64,000 bases of DNA from Paragonimus westermani (Eukaryota > Platyhelminthes > Trematoda > Plagiorchiida > Troglotrematidae), in contig QNGE01003668.1 of assembly GCA_008508345.1 (NCBI GenBank), positions 10,757-74,756 of the forward strand. The letters are read 5' to 3'. Of this stretch, positions 24,707 to 35,695 are shown piece by piece. Below the pieces are notes generated by a model, which worked only from the letters and a program-made list of their open reading frames with translations, searched no databases and was not told the origin of the DNA. The stretch's first letter is position 1; each line of letters starts with the position of its first letter. The translations under genes and the position numbers were made by a program.

Positions 24707-25355
24707 TGTAACAGGCATACCGGGCTTTTTGGCTTCGTGTACCCGTTACAGTAGTAAACCCAGTTGGAGATACTGGGGGACAGCGTTCCTCAGAAATAGG
24801 GGTTCCAACGGTAGTCCTCTAAAAGAGGATAACGGAAACAAGCGTAAGTCAAAGGCCCAGTAAGACGTGCACACGACTTACAAAAACGAAAACAAGAATG
24901 GCGTCGACGGCACGTTGCATTACAATGCACCCCCTCAGATGAACTTTGTCCCCAGTATTTCGAGGCCTACGTGAACCGGCCAGTGCCAGTGGTGTCACAG
25001 AACATTGGGTGTGTGCGTAGAGGTTGCGTTGTGTGTGTTTGTGTACGTACACTCTATGTGTGATTGCAACGTGCGGACCCAGGGATGCCTGATCAAACCA
25101 AACTGTAATAACCGGGAGTTCTTAATGGTTGAAGCATCAGTTGGTCACGTCAACACAAGCTGGCAAAAACCATCCTGACAGGAGCGTGAAAATGTAACAG
25201 GCAAGCCGGACGTTCTGGCTTTGTGTACCCGTTACCCCACAATAGTCCTCTAAAAAGATATAACGGAAACAAGCGTGAGCTAAAAGACCCAGTAAGACAG
25301 CACACGACTTACACAAACGAGAACCAGAATGGTGTCGACGGCACGCTGCGTTACA
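24707..25355. mobile_element. Miniature LTR-type (TRIM-like) element, 649 bp
   Basis: Two direct repeats, 24707-24924 (218 bp) and 25193-25355 (163 bp), begin TGTAACAGGC and end with TTACA. They share most of their sequence, including GTGTACCCGTTAC, TAGTCCTCTAAAA, AACGGAAACAAGCGT and GTCGACGGCACG. The shorter one lacks about 75 bp in the middle. TG...CA ends with short inverted tips are the mark of LTRs. The pair is flanked by ATAC on both sides (24703-24706 and 25356-25359), as a 4-bp target duplication would be. The 268 bp between them has no coding capacity and no obvious primer-binding site. A third, solo copy lies at 55854-56139. Two independent solo insertions would be the alternative. 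Confidence 0.55.
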
Positions 25356-26013
25356 ATACAGCCATTTGAATTACGCACTCGACAAGCTGCTCAAGATGAA
25401 CATTAATTTCGATGTTACTAGGGCTTTATATATTTAGCCTTCCGAAATTTGTCCTCGTGCGTTTTATCCGTCCTCATGTAGAGACATTCTTGGTTTGCCA
25501 CGTATTTCAACTATTTTGCTGTTTATTTTGACCGTTGNCTGCTGAACCTTTGCATCTGCGTGCCTCAAATTTTCCTTATCACTCCGCTATTGAGTGACTT
25601 GTTATATTCGGTAGATTCACTATCAAAGTTTATCATTCTTCATTCAGGTTTCAATATACTTCTCACACCTTAGCACTTAATTAATAAGAAATATCCCTTT
25701 GCAGCTGTCCTCTCTGGGTCGAAATGGACTGTTGAGCGACTCGGGTTTTAAGGATGCTTGTCACGTCACAGGCGCGATTATTCAAGATTCAGTCCATCAA
25801 AAAATGCTGCGAGCAGACTGAGTATAGCTCAGAGAATCACTACACGTCCAGGACTAACTGCAACTGAACTAGTACATAATTCGAGAGACGGACTGATTGG
25901 ATGAGTGTGTATCACCAGAATAGATGGTCAGATCCTCACTGCTTAGGAGAATGCACAGTTCGAGGGCTGAATGGGTGCATTGCAGGGACGAGTTCAGTTT
26001 CAAGTAATCTTGT
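25356..26013. other. Spacer before the Penelope-like element
   Basis: No gene was seen. One undetermined base (N) lies at 25538. The last 16 bases (25998-26013) form the left half of the target-site duplication of the element that follows. Confidence 0.5.
25998..26013. repeat. Left target-site duplication of the Penelope-like element
   Basis: TTTCAAGTAATCTTGT here matches TTTCAAGTAATATTGT at 28829-28844 in 15 of 16 positions. The two copies border the element on either side. Confidence 0.65.
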
Positions 26014-26084
26014 AAGATATCCGCACCAAATTTAGTACGAATGAAGTTGAATAGTTTGGGCGTCGTGTTTAACATGTTAATGAT

Positions 26085-26243
26085 AAACAGATTGGGAATA
26101 ACACAACGTTACGAGCAAGTTGTAATACTCTACGTTTCAACCACCTCTGGTGGCCTTCCTCAGGAGTGTTGTAATCGAAATCACATTGACAGAGGAACAG
26201 AGGTCACATGGGATTTGCCGTGGTTAGGTCAGTTTGTGGTGCA
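26085..26243 (-). repeat. Left inverted arm (pseudo-LTR) of the Penelope-like element
   Basis: This 159-nt arm is the reverse complement of 28672-28830 with few mismatches. Its right edge (TTTGTGGTGCA) runs straight into the truncated RT copy, so the arm was joined to a 5'-truncated body. It contains a hammerhead-like core on the minus strand. Confidence 0.85.
26100..26170 (-). ncRNA. Hammerhead-ribozyme-like core, left arm
   Basis: On the minus strand the sequence has AACAC, TC, then CTGAGGA (fits CUGANGA, 26157-26163). A fully pairable stem II follows (GGCCACC / GGTGGTT, loop AGA), then GAAA, then an ACGT...ACGT stem III. A GTT cleavage-type triplet comes next, and GTGTT pairs back to AACAC. 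Two bases (TC) between stem I and the core are unpaired, which is unusual. Hammerhead motifs are known in the terminal repeats of Penelope-like elements; activity here is inferred. Confidence 0.5.
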
Positions 26244-26716
26244 ACGACAACAGTCAGCCGTCTAGAACCTTACCAGTGCAGAGCAGAATGCTCTTGGTCT
26301 CATCAAGTAGGATCGGTCGGTTCACATCACTAAGGCCGATAAAGGCAACATCACAGTGATTCTTAATCAAGAAGATTATCAAAAAAAGTGTTAGAGCGCT
26401 CAACCACTGAACCATATGAATAGATCAATGAGCAAATGACCAAGGCACTTCTGAATAAGGTCACAGCACAGACTAGTAAGTTTCTCCGAGGCACCAAAGA
26501 ACAACTTGGGTAGTCTACCTGGTTCATGCTCAATCCTAAACGTAACCGTCCTTCGCGTTCCTACGGCCTTCCAAAAGTACGGAAAACACGAATAGTCATA
26601 AGACCTACACCACCAATCCAACATACAAGCTGGTCGAGTTCATCAGCCGCATAATCAGACCGTTGCAAAACAAGTTGGTAAGCAACGTTGAAGACTCTTT
26701 TGATTTTGTTGACAAA
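26241..26716 (+). pseudogene. Truncated, decayed duplicate of the Penelope-like RT N-terminal region
   Basis: This 476-bp segment is homologous to 26843-27330 in direct orientation: GCAACGACAACAG, ATGCTCTTGGTCTCATCAAG and TCACATCACTAAGGCCGATA recur in order. It has acquired in-frame stops (for example AAGTAG near 26309), frameshifts and a 12-bp deletion near 26607. It ends abruptly at GTTGACAAACTCGA, where the upstream part of the main copy begins. Such head-to-tail partial copies are common in Penelope-like elements. Confidence 0.8.
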
Positions 26717-28585
26717 CTCGAACAATTTAACATCCAACGGAAGCAACTTGAGCCAATAGATATAATTCCCAAAATTGAACCTGCTCTAGGCAAACTAGCC
26801 ACAGATGTTACGGAGGAAGCATAATTTAGAATTGCAAGCGTTTTGCAACGACAACAGCCAGATGTCTCGAACCTTACCAACGCAGAACAGAATGCTCTTG
26901 GTCTCATCAAGAAGGATCGGTCGATTCACATCACTAAGGCCGATAAAGGCAACATCACAGTGATTATTAATCAAGAAGATTACCAAAAGAAAGTGTTAGA
27001 GCACTTAGCTGCTGGACCATATGAAGAGATCAATGAGCAAAAGGCCAACGCACTTCTGAATAAAGTCAAGGCACACGCCAGCAAGTTCCTCCGAGGTATC
27101 AAAGAAAAACTTGGACAGTCTACAGGGTTCATGCTCAATCCCAAGAGCAACCGTCCTTCACGTTTCTACGGCCTTCCAAAGGTGCATAAAACAGAAATAC
27201 CCATAAGACCTATTGTTGACTACACCACCAGTCCAACTTACAAATTGACCAAGTTCATCAGCCGCATAATCATACCGTTGCAGAACAAGTTGGTAACCAA
27301 CGTTAAAGACTCCCTTGATTTTGTTGACAAACGCGGACACAGGACATTAGATTGTGATAAAACTTTCCTTAGTTTTGATATGACTTCTCTTTACACCAGT
27401 GTACCGGTAAAGCATAGCATTGATGTTGTTAAAGAGTTATTGGAAAGTGACGATTTTCTTGGTGCACTTACTAATTTATCACCTTCCGAAATTTTATCCG
27501 GTCTCGAGCTTTGTCTGCACTCAACCTTGTTCACATTTAACGAAAAATTGTACAGGCAAACCGATGGTGTAGCTATGGGTTCCCCTGTTGCACCTGCAGT
27601 AGCCAACCTCTTCCTCGGATACCTGGAAACACAAGCGATGAGTGAATTTTTCTGCCCTCCGCGATTTTAATGGCGCTATGTAGATGACTCACTCGTAATC
27701 ATGACACAGACTGCTCGCGACTAATTCCTACAGTTTCTTAACTCAAAATACAACGGCATAGTCTTCACATTGGAAACTGAAACCGATGAACGCTCACTGA
27801 ATTTTCTAGACTACTTGGTCAAAGTTGACGAGCAACAGAGATTTCAGGTTTCAGTGTATCGCAAACCAACCCATTCTGGCCGTTATCTAAACTTCAACTC
27901 GTCCCATCCAATCGGTATGAAGAGAGCAGTCATCAAATCACTCGTCAACAGAGCCAATAAGATCTGCATTACTGAGCTCTCCAGAACAACAGAGATTTCT
28001 CAAATCAAAGAAATGCTAGCCACCGATCACTATCCGAACGCATTTATTGAGAACACAATTAAGCGCATGTCCACTAAGGAAGAGACCAAAAAGACCAGAA
28101 CTTTCAAGTCTACTGTGCAAATACCGTATCGTGAAAAAGCCCGCTCCATTCTGTCTGAGTACGCTATCCGGACCGTATTTCGGTCAGACAATACCTTAGA
28201 ACAACTGGTAACACATCGTAAGAATCCAATTTCTATGGGCGACCAGACAGACTGCGTTTACGAAATTAAATGCGGTGATTGCAATCCCAGCTACATTGGA
28301 GAGACAAGTAGACAACTGAAATTACGTGTTGCCGAACACAAGAGGCACACAAGGTTTCATCCTAAACACGCCTATCAATTTCAGAGGCTAGAGAAGGATT
28401 CGGCCATCGCACTACATGCACTGTCAGAGAATCACAACGTAGGTTTTGATCAAGCTCGAGTGATTCACAAGGGTCTAGCTTCCTATGCGGAATGGTGCTG
28501 TGCTGAAGCTCTCACCATTTACACACAGCACGCTTGTTTTAATCGCAATGATAGCAAACCCCTGTCTGCAGTGTGGCGTGAATGA
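26717..28585 (+). pseudogene. Penelope-like RT plus GIY-YIG endonuclease frame, broken by three in-frame stops
   Basis: A single frame runs through the whole interval, with stops only at 26822-26824, 27668-27670 and 27722-27724. The N-terminal part reads PIDIIPKIEPAL, then HITKADKGNITVI (about 26928-26966). RT motifs follow: FYGLPKVHK, PIRPIVDY, LTKFISRII, FDMTSLYTSVPV, and TDGVAMGSPVAPAVANLFL. The catalytic YVDD is at 27677-27688, followed by LNFLDYLV. The GIY-YIG nuclease follows: VYEIKCGDC (28256), YIGETSR (28292), EHKRH (28334), ALHALSENHNVGF and EWCCAEALTIY. All catalytic boxes are present, and the damage is limited to stop codons. The 26843 and 27770 starts suggested by open frames are artefacts of these stops; the true start is lost by 5' truncation. 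Confidence 0.9.
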
Positions 28586-28671
28586 ATAAACAGCACCAGA
28601 CACGGACGCGTCTTATCTACATCTGTCTCACCCCCACTTAGCAGGCAAAGGATTAGACCAATCCGGTCAGA

Positions 28672-28830
28672 TGCACCACAAATTGACCTAACCACGGCAA
28701 ATCCTATATGACCTCTGTTCTTCTGTCAATGTGATTTCGATTACAACACTCCTGAGGAAGGCCACCCGAGGTGATTGAAACGTAGAGTATTACAACTTGC
28801 TCGTAACGTTGTGTTATTCCCAATCTGTTT
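28672..28830 (+). repeat. Right arm (pseudo-LTR) of the Penelope-like element
   Basis: This arm is 159 nt, the inverted partner of 26085-26243. It follows the GIY-YIG stop by about 85 nt and overlaps the right target duplication (28829-28844) by two bases. It holds the plus-strand hammerhead-like core. Confidence 0.85.
28745..28815 (+). ncRNA. Hammerhead-ribozyme-like core, right arm
   Basis: AACAC (28745-28749) is followed by CTGAGGA (28752-28758). Stem II is GGCCACC/GGTGATT with one mismatch. GAAA (28777-28780) and ACGT (28780-28783) pair with ACGT at 28806-28809, supported by an inner GAG/CTC pairing. T28810 completes a GUU cleavage-type triplet, and GTGTT (28811-28815) pairs with AACAC. 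All invariant core positions fit the type I hammerhead pattern. The orientation is the same as the RT frame. Cleavage is not shown by sequence alone. Confidence 0.5.
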
Positions 28831-30142
28831 TCAAGTAATATTGTTGGTCAACTGGTTACCCTCGAGTCGAATTTGCATAAATGTGTTTTTTTCTGCAGTT
28901 TGCAACTTGGTTTTTTCTTCTTACGTTGGATGCACACGAACTTTTCAAAGTAACGATTATCTACCAGCGTTTTTCCGATCAGCCGTTCTTCTTCCTCCAG
29001 TCAGTCTGTAGTGCACTTTTCCGTGCATATCACAGTCCATAAGCTAAGTTGTCAGCTCGTGGGAGAAATGTCGTTCCCAATCCGGGAGAACCCCAGTGTT
29101 GCTCTCCTTGCATGTTCAGTGGCTGGAGGAATTGACCGGTGAGAGCAGAAAACTCTGGCGCTCAACGAACTAAAAGCAAACACAGTGAGCAAACTGTAGG
29201 ATCTCCGAATTTTAGCAAGAGAACTTACTCAGGGGATGGTGGATTTGTAGACTAGAAAGACACGGGAAATCGTAGCAGCCACGGCCACACATGCGGAGGG
29301 CTCGGTCAATGACACGAGCTGTTCCCAGTGGGCGAGGCGAGTGGCATTAAAATAAACTTGGCGATTGCTCTTCTTCGGGAAGGACAATCTGGCAGTAGGT
29401 GTTATGGTTAAGACGATGGTCCAGGATAAGGTGAACACCAGTGGCAGATGAGAAGACGGTTTGATTAACACTGGGACAGTAGTCCCATTGATTGAGCCAA
29501 AGTCAGGAAGTTCGTCTATCTACACACACTGATCGTTCTATTAGTGGTGGATTCACTCGTGTGACCTTGTGACGCAGTTCCATTCCTGATGTGGATAGGG
29601 TTATCTCCTTGTGTTGAGGTTTAGCGACAGCAAACCTCGTCATTGGCACCAAACGGGACGGACCGCTTGAACACCAGTCTGAATACGAAATCTGCCATCA
29701 AATCGGATTTTACAGTTGATGTAATCCAGGTTTGTTCCAGTTGGCGACCTTTTTAAGGCCACCTACGCACTCTGTCTCTTAGATGTCGATTTCAGCCCGG
29801 CCTTTTAAATCGCGTTGTCCATTAAATCCCATCGATATCCGTTTTATGGCTTAACTCTGTTCTATTCGAAAAACTGATCACAATTGATGTAGCAAACTTG
29901 TATTTTAATGACATGAACAGACGTTCATTTTTATTCATCCAACCGCCAACCTCATTTTGTCACCGAGTCGTTTACGCAGCGATCTAGGGTTACCTTGCAA
30001 CACCTACTGTTGAAAATCTAGGGACAATGTGGCATCTTTCTCTATGAATCATCTTTTGTTCTACGCGGGGTCTTCAACGAATTTTGAAAAGTCAAACCTA
30101 GGGAGCAAAACTCTGTTCCAACTCACAGTGCTTCAAACTCAC

Positions 30143-30218
30143 CAAGTTTGGCCTGGACAAACTGCGCAAACAAATTCCTCATCTCGTGCAGTTTTTCCCT
30201 CATGTTCCTCCAACATAT
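30143..30218 (-). other. Candidate small exon (minus strand), unidentified
   Basis: On the minus strand the segment is preceded by TTTTGCCATCTTCAG and followed by GTGAGTTTG, which are good splice borders. Two frames are open through it. One reads ICWRNMREKLHEMRN and onward, the other MLEEHEGKTARDEEFVCAVC with a CxxC pair. I cannot name a family. The call rests on the splice signals only. Confidence 0.2.
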
Positions 30219-31831
30219 CTGAAGATGGCAAAACTCATGCGACACGAGGCTACGGAAGCAAAGTGCGTGCTCGGTAGAATTGACCGCGCAGTCGACCAAC
30301 CATTCATCTACGGGATTATGCAAACTTTCGGGAAAACAATCACAGTTCAGTCCTGCAGCCCATAGTGGGACCTTTAGTGACTATCACTTGTGTAGTGTGA
30401 TGGACAGTTGCGAATGCACTTGATTCTTGTCAACTAACAACTTCAGACGTCTTTCATGAACAGCAAACAATCTGTATCCCCAACGGCGAACGTGAGAGAT
30501 AGTTTTGTGGGAGAAATGGAGCTGAAAACGCCAATTCGTTGCAACTGGTCTTTATGCCGACACGGTAACTTAGGCTAACTGTAACAAAACTTTAGTGGCA
30601 ACATCGGTGGAGGTTGGTATGGCTTTATTTATCGAACGTCACGTGAGTGAGCTGGATGAGGAGCGTGTATGCTCGGGATCATTCTTCAAAGTGGTCACTT
30701 CTTTGAATACAACTTGCGTGGTGATTCCGCAATGATCCATGAGAACCTTGAAAGCTGTTAGAGGGTAATTGGTGGGCCCCTCTGGTCATTTAACATGTGG
30801 AGGACGGAATGGCACCGAAAACTGGTTCGCTTACCACCAGAAAACATAGGAGATAGGAGGCAAGTTAGTGGGTGCTGGGCACGCGACTCACGACAGGTGC
30901 GGTTTTGTGCACTGTGGTGTCAGAAAGACGTGTGCGTGTCTAGCGTGAACCGAAAAATCGTTCAGCTGAAATCACCCGGTTATCATCCAATTAGCAGGAA
31001 GTTTGAGGAGATAGGCAATATCCGTTCGTTTACTGATAATACGGAGGCCCAAGCATAAAAGCTGACTGCGTGGGGGAGCGTCCGTGAGAAATGAAAGAAG
31101 GTCTTCCTTTCTTCGTTTCCTTCCATGTACCTAAGAAGACCGCGGGACCTACCGCACACTTCTGAATTCGCAAAAAATATGTGGATGAAATGCATCCGGT
31201 TTGACACTGCGACTTAGTACGTCGCACCAAAGAGATCAGGGGAGTGAGACGTCAACAAACGTCACCAGTCGGCGATAGTTCGTATAAAGGATGCGCAAAG
31301 TGGAAGTTGGGTGGAAATGTTGCTCGTTGAGTTTGGTACGACTTTTTAGACGACAATCCCACTGAGATTGTGACAGAAACCTATGCATTCGTGAAACGTG
31401 CGAGAGTCTTTTTCTGCAGTAGGGTTAACCCCATAGTAACATTATGTTCGTCCATTTGGAGTTGTGACATTTCATGAACCAATAATTATAGACTTGAGGA
31501 TAAACAAACAAACAAATTTTTAAATGGGTGGGTAATCTGTAAACGTGGCTACACACCATCGACCTTCAATCAAGCTAATATTTACGCGGACGCTTGATGG
31601 TCAGAATTTGCTACTTCGTGCACATTTCCACAAACGCCCAAAATCGAGCTCTCCGGCAAAATGAAATCAAGCAGTTCATCCAAAGGAGACCAAGGAGAGT
31701 ATTTGCGCGGAGCGATAGGTTTTGATCAGAATCTTCCGATGACTAACGTGGAAACATGCATTCATTGGGTATTATGTCTTTCCAACCACAACCAATTTAC
31801 CGTAATCTACAAACTATGTACAGTTGGTCTG

Positions 31832-31858
31832 ATATATATATATATAGAGAGAGAGAGA
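31832..31858. repeat. Microsatellite, (TA)n followed by (GA)n
   Basis: About seven TA units run directly into about six GA units. Confidence 0.9.
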
Positions 31859-34800
31859 TTGAAAAGTGTTTCTTCGCACCTCAGTGGCCATCCTTAAGTT
31901 GTTTTGGCTTTGAAGGAACATAGTGATGAAAAATAGACTCGATCAACTATGTATAATTCAACTTTGTAATTTCAAAACAGTGTGCTTTGATGACTTTACT
32001 TAATGACTATCCTCGTTCACACCCAGGTAACTGTCATAGGGTGCGCCAGCCAACCACATTACACACGTAAAGAAGATCGGGGATGACGACACAATCAAGC
32101 AGGTTAAACCAAATCAAGGAGTGAGTGAGTGAAATGATCATGTGGATGGGAAGTTCAAACCAAAGTGAGGATGGTTAATTGGGTCTGAAAACTAGTATTC
32201 CTAGTATATTGGGAAATATTACACTATACAGATTTGACTAAGTATACAAAAGTCCTGAAATGTGAGTAACTAGTCGTAGCGGGAGAATTGAAATACGCTG
32301 AAAAATTTTCTCTAAGTATGAGTTCAACGAAAGAAACACTTCCACTAACTTTTGCGGAGAGAACCTGTCCCAGGTATACGCCGTATTCTTTAGGTTTTAC
32401 AAGTGAGTTCGCCACACTTCCCGAGTGAGACTTGATCTTCTATTCACAGATGGCTCGATTTTGTGACGTTTCTCAGATATGAATGTAACAAAGAGGTACG
32501 AATATATCATGTTAACATTGCATTCTAACGCAAATGGTTAAATGTCCGACGGTCAAACAGGTCACCACGTTTCCACCTTTCTCACCCATAAGAATTACTT
32601 AGTGATTCTTTCTTCTTGAAATAGAGCGAGGTAGCAGAATATGCATAGCCTTAAGGGAATACATGAAACACCGTCGGCGGCTACTACTACTTAATCCCTC
32701 ACCGAAAATCTCAAGTGCGAAAAATGTGTTTGTGGTGGAAATCTTGATTCACCCAATATCCAAACCCCGACACAACGGAAGATCTGACAAGCGGCCACTC
32801 CAAATATCCCGTTAAAGATAAAACATCAGCATTGGACGAACGTTCTCAGTGTTGTGCCTTTCGTTATTCGCCAATTCATCTATTCCGTATTCAACCAATT
32901 AACATACAGTTCATGATGTTGCATGTGCTAATGAGATCAGCCAATGACAGGCTGTGATTTTCTTAATACTGTTGTACATCCATAAATTCGGCGTCTCAAT
33001 TCATGAATAAGAATTGCTTACTGCCACCAGTACTAGGTCTTCTCCTTATTACTTGCGTGGAAGGTTTCAATTCAAGTACGATTCCTAGGGCAATTCGAAG
33101 TCCCTAATTCTGAGTATCACAGTATTATCTTACTGGTGTAGGCAATTTTCACGTCCCATTTGGTTGTTTCGCACACGTGGACCTAAACATGGAAATGATA
33201 AACCGTATTGCCCGGCAACAAAAACTGATAGCTATACCTAGCTTGTTCAGCAACGACCCGTACAACAACGCATTTGTATTTTCATCTCTGTTCAGAAGCG
33301 GTAAGAAAACTGGAATTCTAGAGAATATTGGTCAACACTCCACCGGATCCTAATTACCGCGGCAGTCCAGTTCACAATTTGTCCTATGCAAAACTCATTT
33401 GCATTCTCGTGTATATTTTTTGGTCATAACATGCCGCCAACACAAACTATGGATGACGATAAGTCCAATGACTGCCGGTCATTGTTTTCGTCAACTAAAC
33501 TCTCTGTTGGGAACTGTCAACAGAACGGTTGATTGGCAACCCTTTCATTAAGTAACTTTTACATTAGCCTCTGTCAAATGACAGTGATATTTTGGTCTCA
33601 GATAACTGCAGTTTGGCTGTAAGGTCATTGGCCGTTGCTGTCACGCAATGTTTACTCACCTGAGGACAGACTTCCCCTTGGAATGTTCCCTTTGGTTCAA
33701 GCAAATGCAATCACTTTTAGTTCTTTGCGCAGTTCAGTTGCAATGGATCAGACGAAAGTGACACAGAAATGTCTTCCCCATGATAGTTGCTTGATGTTTT
33801 TTCAACGTCAGATTTTATTAAGACCTATGTATATGCTTTGCGGAGTTCCTGGTGTCATTACTTAGCTTTCAGACCGTTGATTTTCTTCGACAGACATGCT
33901 TTAAGAACTTTTTAATTGTATTCCACTTCATTGATACAACTGTTTACACAGATGTGAAAAACCCAATGTACTTGGCCGAGCCCGCACAGTTTAATATTTA
34001 TTAGTGTACCTAAGAACGTAGGAATCATGCCAAAACGTTCATTCTCCCGGTGACTTCCAAATGGTATACTCCACGAACGCACACATTGACGGTGTGCCAA
34101 TGAAATCAGGATTCATCCTTTGTGGGCACCTCTAAGCACGACCAAAGAAAGACGTAAAATTATTCCGTTGGATCACCCTTAACGTGCACAGAAGAAGCAT
34201 ACGTCGAGGCTAGTGGGGTGGATTTATGTAGTTTAAGCTGAGATCCTTAAATAATCTACAAGGTCTCCGGTTTCTACACATGCCCCCTTAAGATGTTGCG
34301 GTAGTGTCCTCGTTCATGTAACCGGAGTTACGGTTGTGAGGATAACTAGACTGTAGTTTTTCAGGTCACAGTTGCATGTACGCAACCCACAGGATTCCCC
34401 TGCAAACCTCATCTTCCACGTACACACGAGATGGGTATACAACTAAATACACCAGGTCTCATTCATTCATCCACTCAACATCTGGGGCGCAGGTCTGTGG
34501 CCAAGATCTCACCTTCACTTGCAAGTCCTACTTCTGAAGCCGAAATTCGTGCAGGTCAACATCCTCGCGCCTCAGGGATTAACGCGCGATCCAGCGATCC
34601 TGGTCCAGACCGTAGGCATATGTACCTGTGAACGAATCCCGCCTTCACTCACCCGGCTCAAGTTGATCACTTTTCTTCCAACAGTGTGGTCTTCGGTGCA
34701 ACATATACACATATACTCGTCAGCCAATAATTATGTAATTGTCCACAAACCCACATCGCTAAGCTCAAGAAGATTCAGACAGCACACCATGCAATGCCGT

Positions 34801-35218
34801 TATTCGGAAATAAGTGATTCAGTGACACACCCATGCAACAGATGTAAGGCTTTGCTAAAATCTCACTGCTCCACACAGGTGGCATCTGTATGGATTACTG
34901 TCAGTGGCACTTTATCATCTAACGTTTTATGTTATGCGTTAATTGAGTCGCACACGGCCCTCCATTTTTTACCAGTCGAACGTTTTCACACTAATGCAGC
35001 TGTATGTACAATCCTCAACTGTTTACCGGTTTGTAATAAATGGAGCTTATTATGCGTCTGTTAGTTATATGTGGCTGCGAAGCTCCTACATAAGGTCTGG
35101 ATTCGCTTCTGTGACACTCGATATTCAGGCACACCTAGTGTAGGGTTTATTTGAACTGTCTACCCTGGTGTTGAGATCGGTTAGTGAGGTAATGCAGACA
35201 AGAAATTTGCGTATTACC

Positions 35219-35509
35219 TATAGCGACTATAATAAATGATATTTTGATAGTCGCATTCATCTGTACATTTTCTATGATTTTGTAACTACTTTTGTTTTAG
35301 TCAAGCTACCCATTTGGTAACATCCGTCCCGGGGCTAACACACAACTCGCTCCGTGCCTCGCTAGCTTGACGCGCCTCTGTGTACTCTCTATTTTCCATG
35401 GTCCGTAATAATATACGAAGTCAACGCGCTGAGACTTGACTTTTCACTGTCGATCGATTGTCGATAGTGCTAACTGACAGGATTGTATTTTGTTGGATCA
35501 GTTCCAACA
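35219..35509 (+). repeat. 5' LTR
   Basis: The LTR starts TATAGCGAC (TGTAGCGAC in the 3' copy) and ends GTTCCAACA. It differs from the 3' LTR by the second base, an A/C near 35283, a T/G near 35399, and the absence of a 6-bp ATTTTG duplication. Confidence 0.9.
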
Positions 35510-35511
35510 AT

Positions 35512-35523
35512 TGGTGAGCCCGA
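35512..35523 (+). promoter_or_regulatory. Candidate primer-binding site
   Basis: TGGTGAGCCCGA begins two bases after the LTR end. TGG is the complement of a tRNA CCA end, as expected for minus-strand priming. The tRNA species cannot be named from the sequence alone. Confidence 0.5.
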
Positions 35524-35695
35524 AAATTTCGAAAGTTCCGCTACAATCGTCTCTTGCGTCTTGGTGAGTTCGTTCCTTTGCGTACTTGCATGTATACTGT
35601 CTTTATTGACGTACACGTAATCAGTTGTTTTTCTCTGTTCGTGTATACGTCCGGCATGTAAGCATTTATATATTTCCTCAATTCAGCTTAATTAG

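Larger units (their letters stand above)
26014..28828 (+). mobile_element. Penelope-like retroelement with inverted arms, RT and GIY-YIG endonuclease
   Basis: The element is bounded by a near-perfect 16-bp duplication. From left to right it has a 71-bp tail (26014-26084), an inverted terminal arm (26085-26243), a decayed partial RT copy (26241-26716), the main RT plus GIY-YIG frame (about 26717-28585), and the right terminal arm (28672-28830). The right arm's last two bases overlap the duplication. Penelope-like elements are eukaryotic retroelements with a telomerase-like RT. They often carry a GIY-YIG nuclease, show partial tandem or inverted copies, and leave target duplications of variable length; all of this is visible here. 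It is the best preserved transposon in the window, so it should be one of the younger insertions. Confidence 0.9.
28846..35218. other. Long interval with no supported gene
   Basis: No transposon motif or conserved exon was recognised. A candidate minus-strand exon of 76 nt is reported separately (30143-30218), and a TA/GA microsatellite lies at 31832-31858. The longest frame (34519-35064, 181 codons) shows no motif, and its sequence looks like chance. Confidence 0.4.

Noticed and set aside
26843..27670. Treating 26843-27670 and 27770-28585 as two separate genes
   Set aside because: Both are in the same frame, and motifs continue across the stops at 27668 and 27722; they are one interrupted Penelope-like frame.
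34519..35064. 181-codon open frame, the longest apart from the Penelope-like element
   Set aside because: No domain, no splice borders of note, no conservation within the window, and an overlapping second frame is also open; a chance frame in a 64-kb window is plausible.
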